From Datura wrightii (taxonomy: Eukaryota; Streptophyta; Magnoliopsida; Solanales; Solanaceae): a stretch of 64,000 nt of DNA. The position numbers and the translations under genes are program-made. The DNA lies in contig JASDFA010000020.1 of NCBI GenBank assembly GCA_035772735.1, forward strand, positions 104,746,001-104,810,000. Direction: 5' to 3'. Within the stretch, counting starts at the first letter, position 1. Every line of letters starts with the position of its first letter. Shown one piece after another: positions 9,946 to 21,052 of the stretch. Under the pieces are notes generated by a model. That model worked only from the letters and a program-made list of their open reading frames with translations, was not told the origin of the DNA and did not search any database.

Positions 9946-11729
9946 AAAGATGGGTTTTTAAGAAAATAGACCTTCTTAAACTCTCATTCCTGCATGCAAG
10001 AACTTTGAGAGGTGATTCAAGGGGATTTTCAGCTTTTCACCTCAATTCAATCAATTTCATTCTTGGGCTTTTAATGAGGGTTAGGAGTTGATAATCCCAG
10101 ATATGTAAGGTCTTCAATGGTTGGATTCTTCCACACCCATGCTCCTTCTCTATTAAATTACTCTAAATCTATTTAAAAACTCATGGGGTTTTATATTCAG
10201 TTTGTATAAATTTTAATGATTTAATTATGGGTGTTGTGTTTTTGAAACCCCATCATTACCTAATGATTTTGATCATCTTTTGATCCCTAAATTGATATTA
10301 GTATGGCTAATTTCAAATTTCTAGCCATTTAAACCTGATTATGCATACCCATGATAAACCGATTTATGATCCATTGATCCATTGATATTTTTGATAAGCC
10401 CAGCATATATTATGAATTAAATCATGAATATATTATGTTATCTATTATGAACTTATGGAAATATAAAGTACTTCAATGATCTACAAGTGTGTGTGTATTT
10501 TATTTAGCATGAATTATGTTTTGGCCTACTCACGGCCCTCAAGTCAGGGCTAGTTCACGTATGTTTAAGCATGTTATGATTATCATGATTTTACTATCCC
10601 ATGAACTCATGTATGTATATTTATGAGCACTATATATGTTTTAGGAGTAGTATTGAACACCGACTAGGTTCGAGGTTCAGGTTAAGTCCCAGATCTCATG
10701 AACTACGTGCCACCGTAGGTATGTTGTGACCCATTCATGTTTTTCCCTGGCCCAAATGGCCCTATTAAACTGTGATCACTCCCTTCATGGTTCCTACCCT
10801 TGGAAAGGTACGAACACCCTCCCGACTAGGGTTACAAGTTAGGCTTCAGGTGTGCTCATATGGGGTATGTCGGTTAAGATAATCTCCAACTGTTCCTCAT
10901 GATTTATGCATGTTATGATTAGGTATATTGTCTTAAGTTATGGTAAACGTAGCTCTTCTCTTATGATTCTGACTATGTTTATGTTATGAATGTTTTGAAA
11001 ACCTTGAGTTGTATAATATGTATTACTGATTTATGATACAAGCATTCTATCCTACTCTTATGACAATTTATGAGTATCAAACATGTTTTAAATGTCTGCT
11101 TTACTTACCTTGCATACTCAGTACAGTCCACGTACTGACCACATACTTTCTATGTTGTATCATTTCATGATACAGGTCCCATTTCTCAGGCTCATCCTCA
11201 CTTGTAGATAGATTCGGACCTGCTCACTGCGTACTTCGTGAGTCCTCATGTTCCAAGGGCTACATGTTCGTACTTTATGCTATTCCTTCAGTTTCTGGAT
11301 GTTGGATTAGTTTGGGAGTTGTCCCATCAATCCACCTTTCATGTTTAGAGGCTATTAGACTAAAAAGTTGTATTCTTCCGTATTGTATAAGTATTGTACT
11401 ATTTTCCTTTATGTTATGTTATGACTATGTTCTCTATGCTAAGTCTTCCGCTCATGTGATTGAATTAGATTTATGCTCATGCCATGGGTCAACTTGGGGT
11501 CTCTCAGAGCTCCTTATCCCTTGTCTACGAGCCATATGTTTATGTATCCTAGGGAGTCTAAAAGCCGCGTTATGTAGAGTCTTTTTCATGGGTGTGAAGC
11601 GCACCACACATATGATGAAGAGGCTACTAGACGTTTGGGAATTTTCCCTTCTTTCATGAACTATGTTGTGCAATGAACGTCCTTTACTCCTCTAATTCAT
11701 GCTATTGGCATTTGCAGAATCATTCCTCC

Positions 11730-12312
11730 ATGCCGAATAAATATAAGGAGGAACCGTAATGGTGATGATCATGAGGGTGCCCATGATGGAGAGCATCAGC
11801 CAGCTCCACCCATTCATGAGGAGCACGTACAATAGCCAGCCGCCCACGCTGAGTTTAGGGAGGCGATTCAGATGTTGGCGCAGGCCATGATTGCTGAGGT
11901 CTAGAATCAGACTGTCGCACATTATCCACAAAATGGGAATGCGGCAGCTGCTAGGGTGAGGGACCTTTTTAGAATTAGCCCTCTGGAGTTCACAAGATCG
12001 AAGGTAGATGAGGACCCACATGACTTTATTGAGGAAATTTTGAAGATCACCCAGGTTATGGGGGTGAATAATGGGGAATGTGTTGATTTCACCTCCTATC
12101 AGCTCAAGGGGGTAGCACATATTATGGTTCAAGCAATGGAAAGGTGCTAGGACAGCGGGTGCGGGCCCAATAGGTTGGGATGAGTTCCACATTGCGTTCA
12201 TGGATCAATTCTTCCCTCGGGAGATGAGGGAGCTCAAGGTGGCTGAGTTTGTGAATTTGAAGCAGGGCGACATGTCAATCCAGGAGTATGCCTTGGAGTT
12301 CACTCGGCTATC
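11730..12312 (+). pseudogene. gag: Gypsy gag fragment (E2)
   Basis: The start ATG at 11730 is followed by a TAA ten codons later, then by recognisable gag: an HEGAHDGEHQPAPPIHEEH region, ARVRDLFRISPLEFTRS, YQLKGVAH and FLQQFFPRE-like capsid words, and ALEFTRLS at the end. In family members these are the N-terminal two thirds of the capsid. Stops at 11757 and near 12149 and a frameshift around 12120-12150 disrupt it. It is cut at 12312 by E3, so the zinc knuckle and all of pol are absent. Confidence 0.8.
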
Positions 12313-13553
12313 TCCTCTCGGTTCCTGTTATGCCACAATACATTGACAGACGCAATATCTTTAGTCCTCAATCTGCGAATCTGTCTGTCTAGGATAGCTA
12401 CTCGAACCTCTTCATAGGCAAGCTTTTCTGTAACCTGGATATCTTGGACTGGGACTGCTCTGGATGAGTCTCCTATGCATTTCCTCAGCATAGATACATG
12501 GAAGACCGGATGAACGGATTCTAGCTCTGGAGGCAAGTTCAACTCATATGCCACTTGACCGATTCGTCGACGAATCTGATAAGGCCCAATAAATCTTGGA
12601 CTAAGCTTGCCTTTCTTGCCGAACCTCATCACCCCTTTCATCGGGGACACTTTCAAAAATACCCAATCATTCACATCGAATTCCAGGTTTCTGCGCCGCA
12701 TATCTGTGCAGTCCGTAAGCGTTCCCTAATAAGCTTTACCTTCTCCTCTGACTGCTGAACAATGTCTGGCCCAATCAATGTCGATTCCCCTATTTCAAAC
12801 CAGCCAATCGGTGATCTGCATTTCCGCCCATATAAAGCCTAAAAAGGCGCTATCTGAATAGCCGAGTGATAGCTATTGTTATAAGCAAATTCAATTAATG
12901 GCAAATGCTCATCCCAGCTACCACCGAAATCTAACACACATGCTCGCAACATATCTTCGAGTGTCTGAATTGTGCGTTCAGCCTGTCCATCTATCTGAGG
13001 GTGGAATGCTGTGCTCAAATTAATCTGCTTTCCCAGACCTCTCTGAAACGAATGCCAGAATCTAGCCGTAAACTGTGCTCTTCTGTCTGAGATAATAGAT
13101 ACTGGAACACCGTGTAATCTAACTATTTCTCTGATATACAATTCGGCGTAATCTTCGGCAGAGAAAATTGCTTTTACTGGCAGGAAATAGGCTGATTTTG
13201 TCAATATATCAACTATCACCCATATAGAGTCATATCTGTGTCTGGCACGAGGTAATCCTGCCGCAAAATCCATATCCAACTGCTTCCCATTTCCAAAGAG
13301 GCACAACTACGTCCTGAGTCAAACCGCCTGGTTTCTGATGTTCTGCTTTCACCTGTTGGCAGTTAGGACACTGAGCTACAAATTCAGCAATTTCTCTTTT
13401 CATACCTGGCCACCAGTAGATTTCTTTGATATCGTGGTACATTTTTGTCGCACCGGGGTGAAGACAATAATAGGCGTAACGTACCTCGTTCATAATCTGC
13501 TGGCGGAGCCCTGAAACATCTGGAACACATAGGCGACTTTTACATAACATCAC
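12313..13553 (-). pseudogene. pol: Integrase and truncated chromodomain (E3)
   Basis: Integrase inserts retroelement DNA into the genome. The zinc-binding part (13553-13400) shows HPGATKMYH and CPNCQQVKAEH. The catalytic core shows the expected acidic residues: Asp in MDFAAGLP, Asp in VSIISDRRAQF and Glu in DGQAERTIQTLED. The C-terminal region (12700-12400) has KGKLSPRFIGPYQI and HPVFHVSMLRKC. The chromodomain starts AYEEVRVAILDRQ and is cut after VLWHNRNREE. Two frameshifts split the region, near 13250-13310 and between 12700 and 12840, and one stop region lies near 13590. It is a close relative of the F1 integrase but distinct in sequence. Confidence 0.87.
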
Positions 13554-13679
13554 TTCTTCCTCAGTTACTTGAAAATCTGGCGCTTTACCCTACTGGATTT
13601 TGTCTTTGAGCTGGGTCAGGTCAGGATCCTCATATTGCCTTCCTTTCACTTCCACAACTAATGATGACACAGCGGTGTT

Positions 13680-15039
13680 TTAAATTACCGCTCTACCGTC
13701 CTCTGTTTTTGCTACACGAACGGCTAGGTTAGCTAACTGATGTATAACCCTGACCAATTCCCGCTGCTCGGGCTGCAAATATGCCAAACTCCCCATGGAC
13801 TTACGACTGAGAGCATCTGCTACAACATTGGCTTTTCCTGGGTGGTGTAGAATATTCACATCATAATCCTTTAACAGCTCGAACCAGCGACTTTGCCGCA
13901 GGTTCAACTCCCTCTGAGTGAAGATGTACTGTAGGCTCTTGTGATCTGTGAAAATATCAACATGGACGCCATACAGGTAATGCCTCCACATTTTCAAGGC
14001 GTGGATCACTGCGGCTAATTCTAGGTCGTGGGTAGGGTAATTCTTTTCGTGTTTCCTCAGCTGTCTGGAAGCATACGCAATCACTTTACAATGCTGCATC
14101 AACACACAACCTAACCAGACACCTGATGCGTGGCTATACACTGAATAACCCTCTGTACCTTCTAGCAATGCTAGCATTGGGGCAGAGGTTAATCTATCTT
14201 TTAACTCCTGGAAGCTCTGCTCACATGCCTCTGTCCATTGAAACTTTGCTTCTTTCTGCGTCAGTTTAGTAAGAGGTGCTTCTATAGTAGAGAATCCCTC
14301 AACAAACCTCCTGTTATAACCTGCTAATCCCAGAAAACTATGGACCTCGGTCGGAGTGGTAGGCCTAGGCAATGATTTGACTGCTTCTATGTTCTCCATG
14401 TCAACTTGTATACCAGCATCCGACACATTATGCCCTAAAAAGGCTACTGAATTAAGCCAGAATTCACACTTAGAAAGTTTAGCATATAACTGGCGGTCCC
14501 TGAGGGTCTGGAGCACTGTCCGCAAAGGAGTTCGGTGATCTACTTCAGAGCGAGAATACACCAGAATGTCATCAATAAATACTATTACGAACAAGTCCAG
14601 GAAAGGTCTGAAAATACATGAATATTGCTGGGGTATTCGTTAACCCAAAGGACATAACTAGAAATTCAAAATGTCCATATCGGGTCCAGAACTCTGTCTT
14701 AGGAATATCTCTTTCTCGTACTCGAACCTGGTGATATCCGGACCGCAAGTCAATGTTAGAAAAGTATCTGGCTCCCTGCAACTCATCAAATAAGTCATCA
14801 ATTCTGGGAAGCGGGTACTTGTTCTTCACTTTAACTTTGTTCAATTGTCGATAATCTATGCACATACGGAGTGATCCATCTTTCTTTCTCACAAATAGAA
14901 CTAGCGCACCCCATGGTGAAGTACTCAGTCTAATAAAACCTTTATCCAATAAGTCTTTCAGCTGCTCCTTTAATTCTCTGTGTTCTGCAGGAGCCATACG
15001 ATAGGGAGGAATTGATATCGGCTGAGTGCCTGGTAACAA
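13680..15039 (-). pseudogene. pol: Reverse transcriptase and RNase H (E3)
   Basis: RT begins near MAPAEHRELKEQLKD and shows MCIDYRQLNKVKV, LRSGYHQVRVRE and MSFGLTNTPA. The catalytic motif FVIVFIDDILVYS lies at about 14555-14594. A deletion of about 17 bases between FM and FQTFPGL, near 14610, shifts the frame just before that motif. RNase H (about 14200-13850) keeps YSHAS, LELAAVIHALK and FTDHKSLQYIF; the first acidic position reads YSHAS where others have YSDAS, so one catalytic Asp appears lost. The thumb, connection and SRKSMGSLAYL tail follow. The order and words are typical of plant chromoviruses. Confidence 0.88.
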
Positions 15040-15271
15040 GTCAATAGAAAAATCTATTTCCCTTTCTGGGGGAAACCAGGTAACTCATCGGGAAACACAT
15101 CAGGGAACTCGTTCACCACCGGAACTCTGCTCTGACATCCTAAACTCTGACCAGATGGTAAATACATCCCTTAGATATCAATTTCCTCGCCTGAAGGTAG
15201 GAAATAAACCTACCTTTTCGCGTAGCGGTGCTGCCCTTCCACTCCCGCACTGCTTCTCCTGGAAAGTGGAA

Positions 15272-15640
15272 TCAGACCGTCTTGGTCCAACATTCAACAT
15301 TAGCAAAGCACGGCACTAGCCAATCCATACCCATTATGGCATCGAAGTCTATCATTTCTAACTCGACCAGATCTACTGTGGTCTGACGGTCAGCAACCTC
15401 TACTGTACACCCTCGGTAAATTCTGCTAGCTACAATAGAGTCACCGACGGGCGTGGATACTGAAAAGGGCTGCTGCAATAATTCTGGTGCAATATTGAAC
15501 TTTCGTGCCACAAATGGAGTAATGTAGGACAAGGTAGATCCTGGATCAATCAGTACATAAGCAGGGTATGAGCAGATAGTTATCATACCTTTCACAACAT
15601 CAGGTGACGCTTTTGAATCCTACCTCCCTGGTAAAGCATA
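15272..15640 (-). pseudogene. pol: Aspartic protease (E3)
   Basis: The motif VLIDPGSTLSYITPFVA carries the catalytic Asp of a retropepsin. It is followed by FSVSTPVGDSIVASRIYRG and IMGMDWL, the usual order in chromovirus proteases, which cut the Gag-Pol polyprotein. The main open stretch is 15595-15272. The link to RT between 15040 and 15270 is out of frame. Confidence 0.85.
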
Positions 15641-16980
15641 TGTACGGCTTGGACCCGCACCTACACTGGAGGCCCCTGATCTGCCCCGACCCCTGCCTGC
15701 TGAAACTGAGGGCCTGTGCCCTGCCGAGGGTGTTGTAGCTCGTGACCCTATGGATGCCCTGACCTATCTATTCCGATCCTCCTGACCTCTGGCTGGGTAA
15801 TCTCTCATCAAATGGCCCTCTTGGCCACAAATATAACATCCGGTGGAGCCATACCTGCATGCTCCAGAATGGCGTCGGCTGCATATAGGGAAAAGTGGTA
15901 GGGTATACCTACTCTGCTCTGCCCTCCTCTGTAATAATGAATCTGCAATCTGTGAGCCTCTACCGGTCTCTAACTGCCCCCTGCGGCTAAATCTACCCCT
16001 CCGCGGCTGTGGTGGAGGTGGGCGCCTAGCGGCCTATCTAACAATCGTGGCCTAGGTCCTCCACGAGCCTCCCTCTGTAACTCAACTGGCCTATCCCAGC
16101 GGCGCTGTTCCTGATTGGTTCTCCTGATCTCCCGATGCCGCTGCCTGATGCCCTCAATATTCTGGGCAAATGCCTGAACTCGGGCAATATCCATGTCCTC
16201 TCACAGTGTGGCCGTAATACAAGTCTCAACATATTCTAAATTCAACCCCATGATAAAGCGGTGTACTCTGGATGCCATGGTATCAACAAAGGCCGGTGCA
16301 TACCGGGCTAAAGAATCAAACCGCAATGCGTATTCCCGAACGCTCATGGCCCCCTACTCTAGATGTAGGAACTGGTCCACCCGGGCCTGTCGAATCTCCC
16401 GTGGCAAATAGTGATCCAAAAAAACTCCTGAGAAGCTGGACCAGGTCGGAGAGGAAACATCTCTCCCTCGGGACCTTTCCCAACTTTCATACCACAATAC
16501 GGCGATGTCCCGTAACCGGAATGCTACCAACTCAACCGATTCTATAGGCGTGGCATGCATAATCCTGAAAATTCTCTACATCTGATCTAGAAAATCCTGA
16601 GGGTCCTCTGTCCGATCCGTACTTGTAAATTGTGGGGGATTCAGAGCCAAGAACTCTCAGACCCTCGAACTACCGGGCCCTCCTGACGACTCCGCAACTG
16701 TAGACGGCATCGGCTGACGCTGAGCAGCCATCATCTGTGCTAACATGACTACCGCACTCCTAACCTCCTGATCGGAAGGTATCGGTATAGGGAATACCAG
16801 AGGTAGTGTCGCCCCAAGTGGCTGATGATGTGGTGGAGACTGCTGAGAAGGCTTGGACGATGCCTCTGTAGTGCCCTCTGATCGGGCTGTTTCTAAACGA
16901 GGGTGAGGCATCCTGCCGGTGCCTTCCCCTACTGTAATATCTAAGCTCCGACCTGTGATAGGATGTCGCTGGTCTGACAT
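15640..16980 (-). pseudogene. gag: Gag polyprotein (E3)
   Basis: It starts MSDQRHPITGRSLDI at 16980, matching E9 at 62796. A Pro/Gln/Ser-rich N-terminus precedes VRSAVVMLAQMMAAQ. The capsid domain (16560-16240) shows VELVAFRLRDIAVLWYESW and FLDHYLPREIRQARVDQF. An Arg/Gln-rich segment (RQRHREIRRTNQEQRR) leads to a zinc knuckle near 15790-15840 that reads CYICGQEGHLMRDYP, so the last metal-binding Cys is Tyr. In-frame stops occur, including a TGA at 16657 that E9 shares at 63117. It would bind RNA and form particles if intact. Confidence 0.85.
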
Positions 16981-17176
16981 TATCTGTAACCAAAGAATAC
17001 AGTAAGCTCTAGGAACAAGACCCTATGCTGTACCGCTCTACAGCACGACTGAATAAAAAAGAAAAGTAACCATCCTATCATGCCTCGCAGCCTCCTGCCT
17101 ATAGTATGTGGTGCACAACACATCCATAGACAGGACTCTACTTAGCACGGCTTGCAGACTCCCTGGGATACGACCT

Positions 17177-17188
17177 GCTCTGATACCA
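17177..17188 (-). other. Primer-binding site, initiator tRNA-Met (E3)
   Basis: On the minus strand the sequence is TGGTATCAGAGC, a perfect tRNA-iMet match, four bases after the LTR end. It sets the LTR/internal boundary. Confidence 0.9.
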
Positions 17189-17192
17189 AGTT

Positions 17193-19450
17193 TTTCACGC
17201 CCCGCCTTGGGGGGTATGACCGGCACTTGGTGCTCTACTAGGACTTGAACCACTAGACTACTGAGCCTGAGCATATCTGGTGCCTGGCTGGCTTTAACTC
17301 AGATTTCTGAAAGCAAAGGGCTATATAACGGCTGTAAACACAGCCTCCAGCCAACTGGGCCTATAGCCACCTGTACCTGTACTAACAGCTAACCAGAAAC
17401 ATACCAATATAAGGGAGCCTATGCGGGCCGACAAGGCCACCATGCTGTCTAGTCATCTGTAACTCAATAATGAAATACTAGAAAGCTACGTGACCGGCAA
17501 GGTCACCAATACTGACTGGATAAGGCCTCACACGACCAACATAAACTGAAATGCTAAACAGCTATAACAAACTGCACGGCCTCACACGACCGGCTCAACT
17601 GACCATAGGGAAATATATACAGACTGCAAGCCTCTAGGAATACTGATAAGATGGTCGGGACAGGGCCCCGACCTACCCGTACTGTACAACAAAATGAAAT
17701 GATGTAAATCTCTGAAATATCAATCTCCGAATGACAGGAGCTGATGACTCTATGCTGGCTAGGATCACGAGGGATCGCCTCCTCGTCTATGAGTACCTGC
17801 AGGCAAGTAACGCAGTGCCCCCAAGGGGCATCAGTACCACTGGTACGGAGTATGTAAAACAACAACTGAAAGATATCTAAAAACAAAAATACAACTGATG
17901 GAACTGAAATAGAAAGGAATAGACTAAACTGACTGAAAATGTAAAGCTATGCCTACTCTCAACTATGCTGGAAGGAGTAGGAGTCATACCTGGAGATGTA
18001 TCGCTCTACTATCAATCTACTCGTATCTAATGTAACATGGCATAACACAACATAACATAGAATATCACACACAAACCTTACCCAGCACCCATAAGCCGGG
18101 TGGTACAATCAACACGCAATCTATACCCCTACCCTGGTCATCCCATCTCCTATAATAACTATAAGCATCCTGCCGATCCCCTGGGTATGCACATGGGCTC
18201 GCTGAGCCCCTGACTATAACTGTACCTGATTCTGGAGGACTCCTGAATCAACACCCCAGGCGTACCCGCTCGACGAGGGTGTATAAAGGCCGACCAAGGC
18301 ACAATATGGGGAAACCGGCATCCCATCTTCGTCCCCTGTGGGACGACATGCCACTCCATAGAGCGACGTATCCTATCCCTCTAGCGGACGAGTCAACATA
18401 GCTATTAACCATGGGGCGGTCATGAATGCTAGGTAATCCAACCCCAAGAAAATACAGTGGTCTCAACTAGTAATACTATCTGCATATACCGCATGCTGAA
18501 GCTAGTGATGATAATGTATCTATACATACTATATGCTGACTAGTTATAGTGATATGTATGTATTTAATACATCCTGAGATTGATAATGGTATATATATAA
18601 TCATGCTGTCATACTGTGTGAGTCTAATGTTGAACAAGATATAGTTCTTTTCTGCTGGAAATCATGCTGGATAACTGAGTTTTGTAGTAACATGCTTTAC
18701 TATTTCTAACATGCTTTCTAAACTTCATTCTAGGCTACCTTTCTATTTCTAATATAGCTTACAGTGACTTATATTGCTTTACTAAGTTTCAATTGAACAC
18801 AATAATCTCCAACATACTTTACTAAATCACATACTGGGCATGCTGTACAGTTCCTAACATTTTGTATTAGAATTTATATCATGCTAGAAAGTTTCACTCT
18901 AAACATAACATGATGCTTTCAATATCGTACTAATATTCATGCTAAACATAACATACGACTTCTGAAACATTCTACTGGACTTTGAACCATTTTACTATAC
19001 CGAGACTACTAACTTGCCGAGGAAACTAGTTTTACATACCTTCGCTTCTGATTTCCTGACTAAATGGCGTAGCTCGGTCAGTATTTTCGCTATTTCTCCC
19101 AACTGCATTCGTAAATATGTCAATTAGCACTAAATACAACACTTTTATGAAAGACGACGTCACTTTCGATATAATTATAGCCTAAACTTAGGCCTATCGA
19201 AAGACGGTCGAAAGCTTGCTATTTTTCAGAAGTCTAGAAGGGAGAAGTATTCACTTCACAGCTAGGAACACATAGACACTAGTTTGGAGCAATTCCACTT
19301 ACCTTAGTCCGGTACTTGAGGTTAATTTGAGTTTAGACTACATTAGGCAGCGTAATCAAACGATAATATATTACCCCTCTTCATCTCTCTCTGTTTCTCT
19401 GCGTTTTCTGGAAATTAAATGAGGAATATAACCTCACAAACCGAAGTGGG
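17193..19450 (-). repeat. F3 5' LTR of E3, truncated (about 2.26 kb)
   Basis: The minus-strand end reads GGGGCGTGAAA, one change from GGGGTGTGACA in E9. It aligns with the E9 LTR along its length, including the AGACGGTCGAAAGC region (19200) and the TCAGTAC...GGTAC hairpin (17831-17850). The alignment stops at 19450, in CCCCCACTTCGG, a few bases downstream of where E9 has its TATA box. U3, promoter and hairpin cassettes are therefore missing. No gene is visible in it. Confidence 0.83.
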
Positions 19451-19699
19451 GGACCATCCTAGGGAACTCCTATGCCAATGGTTCCCGTGCTATATGCTCC
19501 TCGGGGAAATATTTGTTTTCTTTGTGCTTCACGTACCACTTTTTCCCCTCATCAGTCACCCATCTCGTTCCGTATTGGCGGCGTTGGCCATGTGGAACTG
19601 CTGGTGCAGCTGGGACTGCTGTGCCCAGTCTGATTCGCTTCCTTCCGGTGCCCGAAGTTGATGCGCCTTTCCCTTTCTCTTGCCTGCTTGCAATTTTAC
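19451..19699 (-). pseudogene. ORF3 (env-position) N-terminal fragment, left E4 unit
   Basis: This is the first part of the ORF downstream of the polymerase position. It is near-identical to the start of the copy at 28057. It has a basic stretch GRKRIRLG, resembling a nuclear-localisation signal, then KKWYVKHKENKYFPEEH. The start codon is ATT here (ATG in the right copy). The fragment ends at 19451 where E3 LTR sequence begins, so the conserved VREFYA domain is absent. Confidence 0.7.
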
Positions 19700-20390
19700 C
19701 TGTCAACCCAAGTAGACAAGATCAATGTTATGCTAACGGATATTAACTTCGGCTAAGGTTGGGTTACGCTAGGTTACCCCACACTTAGTCCTTTGCTACA
19801 GCTACAACACTACGGCAAGATTATCTTTATTTACACACAATAATCAACTATACAAGCATGCTTAGTGCGTTTGAAAAATTCGACGGTATATCTTCTGCGT
19901 ACTACTCAGACTTCGTACAGCTAATCACAATCACTACCATCGCTAACATTTTACCCATCACACTTAGCAAAGAAAAACAAAGAAACAAAAACAACAACAA
20001 AAATTTATCTACACGAACCTATACAACTAACCAAATTCTTACAAATTTCAACATTCCCTTAACCCGAGAATCCGTCGTTCTATTAACATCCTAACAATTT
20101 GTATATCGACTCATCTCATTCAACATGTACATCCCGGCATGAAATTCATAATTTCACTACATTTTCAACTTCAAATTCAAAAACAAGCCCTAGAATTGAT
20201 ATTATCAAGCAAATTCGATTAATTTATGCAATCGATAAGTTCAAGCAATCATAACGACATTCCGAACACTCATCAACAACAATTAAACTTGAATTCATGA
20301 TTAATTTCTACTTAGGGCAATTTAGCTCACCTCCCATGCTCAATATCGAAGAAAATCGACAAGAATTTGAGAGGAACTCGAAAAACATAC
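19700..20390 (-). other. Possible intron before ORF3 (left E4 unit)
   Basis: On the minus strand, CAAG|GTATGTTTTT near 20390 is a good donor site, and TTGACAG near 19700 is a possible acceptor directly before the ORF3 coding start. The right unit has the same pair near 28753 and 28063. Splicing of env-position ORFs is known in Athila- and Ogre-type elements. Use of these sites here is inference. Confidence 0.3.
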
Positions 20391-20553
20391 CTTGACTTTG
20401 AAGAATCGAAGAAAACTTGTTGAATTTCTTGCCTTACTCCGTGTCACGTTGATGGGGGATGGGTTTTGGGGGGTTTGGTTGCGGAGAGATTAAAAAATGA
20501 GGAAAAAGGAAGGGTTTTCAGGGTTAAAAAGTAAGGAAATCGCGTGGGTCACC

Positions 20554-20737
20554 CGGCGACCCGGTGTGACCCGTCGCGATATACAAGGCAACATGTCACG
20601 GAGTGCATCGCGGTGCACTGCCTCCGTGACACGGAGCCATCGCGAGACTGTTCTGGAAATTTTTAAAATTTCTGGATTATACCTCAACATGTCACGGAGG
20701 TAACGCGGAGGTCCACCTCCATGACACGGAGCTGTCG
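20554..20737 (-). repeat. Hairpin cassettes upstream of ORF3 (left E4 unit)
   Basis: Hairpin 1 has arms GTCACGGAG (20595-20603) and CTCCGTGAC (20622-20630) with an 18-nt loop. Hairpin 2 has arms GTCACGGAGGT (20691-20701) and ACCTCCATGAC (20715-20725) with one mismatch. The arm words are the same as in the E4 LTR (24514-24555) and the E9 LTR (60048-60089). They lie between the post-integrase motif and ORF3, where they could act as a second regulatory region. Confidence 0.75.
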
Positions 20738-20984
20738 CCTCAACTCACTGTTTGCCACTTTTTATTAATTTTCCATACCTCGACTTTTCCTTCGCGATTT
20801 CGTGCATATTTTTCTTCGTTTGACCTGAAATTCATCTCACTGTACAAAATTGGTTAGAATTATAGGTTTCACTCTAAATACAAATGAAACAAAAAATAAA
20901 ACGAAATTTTTTTGTAGTAAATCAAGAAAAAGAAAAAGAAAAGAAAAATCTATTTACACTTTACAAAATGAAAGAAAAATTTTT

Positions 20985-21035
20985 CACGGGTTGCCTCCCG
21001 TACAGCGCCTGGTTTACCGTCGCGGTACGACGTCG
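20985..21035 (-). other. Post-integrase conserved motif (left E4 unit)
   Basis: On the minus strand it reads GACGTCG..., then TAAACCAGGCGCT, then GGGAGGCAACCC. The same block follows integrase in E5 (35040-35150, twice) and is in the right E4 unit (29305-29350). From general knowledge, similar GGGAGGCAACCC blocks follow the polymerase in Athila/Tat elements of other plants. The function is unknown. It marks the former end of pol and shows that pol was removed here. Confidence 0.7.
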
Positions 21036-21052
21036 TTAAGCTCAATTGTCCT

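Larger units (their letters stand above)
9282..11545 (+). repeat. F2 LTR, about 2.26 kb, 3' end damaged
   Basis: The start TGTAATACCACGG matches the minus-strand LTR start of E6 (TGTAATACCC at 55782). The 5' third (9360-9850) is filled with ACAACGACCCGTTG-type inverted words. A TATA-like GATATAAGGCCC lies near 9910, followed by AAACTACGTTGTTTT (9930-9945). The paired hairpins ACTCAGTAC...GTACTGA (11117-11138) and TGTATCAT...ATGATACA (11156-11174) follow. The end is estimated by alignment to E6 because the terminal CA and primer site are missing. I see no gene in it. Confidence 0.75.
9282..12312 (+). mobile_element. E2: F2 chromovirus, LTR plus partial gag
   Basis: A new LTR starts exactly at TGTAATACC inside the E1 integrase, so E2 is nested in E1 in the same orientation. 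Only the LTR and the first part of gag remain. At 12312 the gag reading stops abruptly and minus-strand E3 sequence begins, with no LTR end at the joint. E6 is of the same family. The usual last bases of the LTR and the primer site are not recognisable; a small deletion near 11515-11547 probably removed them. Confidence 0.78.
12313..19450 (-). mobile_element. E3: F3 chromovirus, pol-gag-5' LTR, both ends truncated
   Basis: Read on the minus strand, this is a truncated 5' LTR (19450-17193), tRNA-Met primer site, gag, protease, RT/RNase H, integrase and part of the chromodomain. It ends at 12313 in the chromodomain, so the 3' LTR is absent. The LTR lacks its first roughly 230 bases, including the TATA box seen in E9. 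It is the best-preserved coding set in the window, although several frameshifts remain. E9 is a close relative in the opposite orientation. Confidence 0.87.

Noticed and set aside
19858..20094. Short plus-strand open stretch repeated at 28220-28456
   Set aside because: Its conservation is explained by the E4 duplication; it lies antisense in a non-coding segment and the composition is low-complexity Asn/Lys/Thr.
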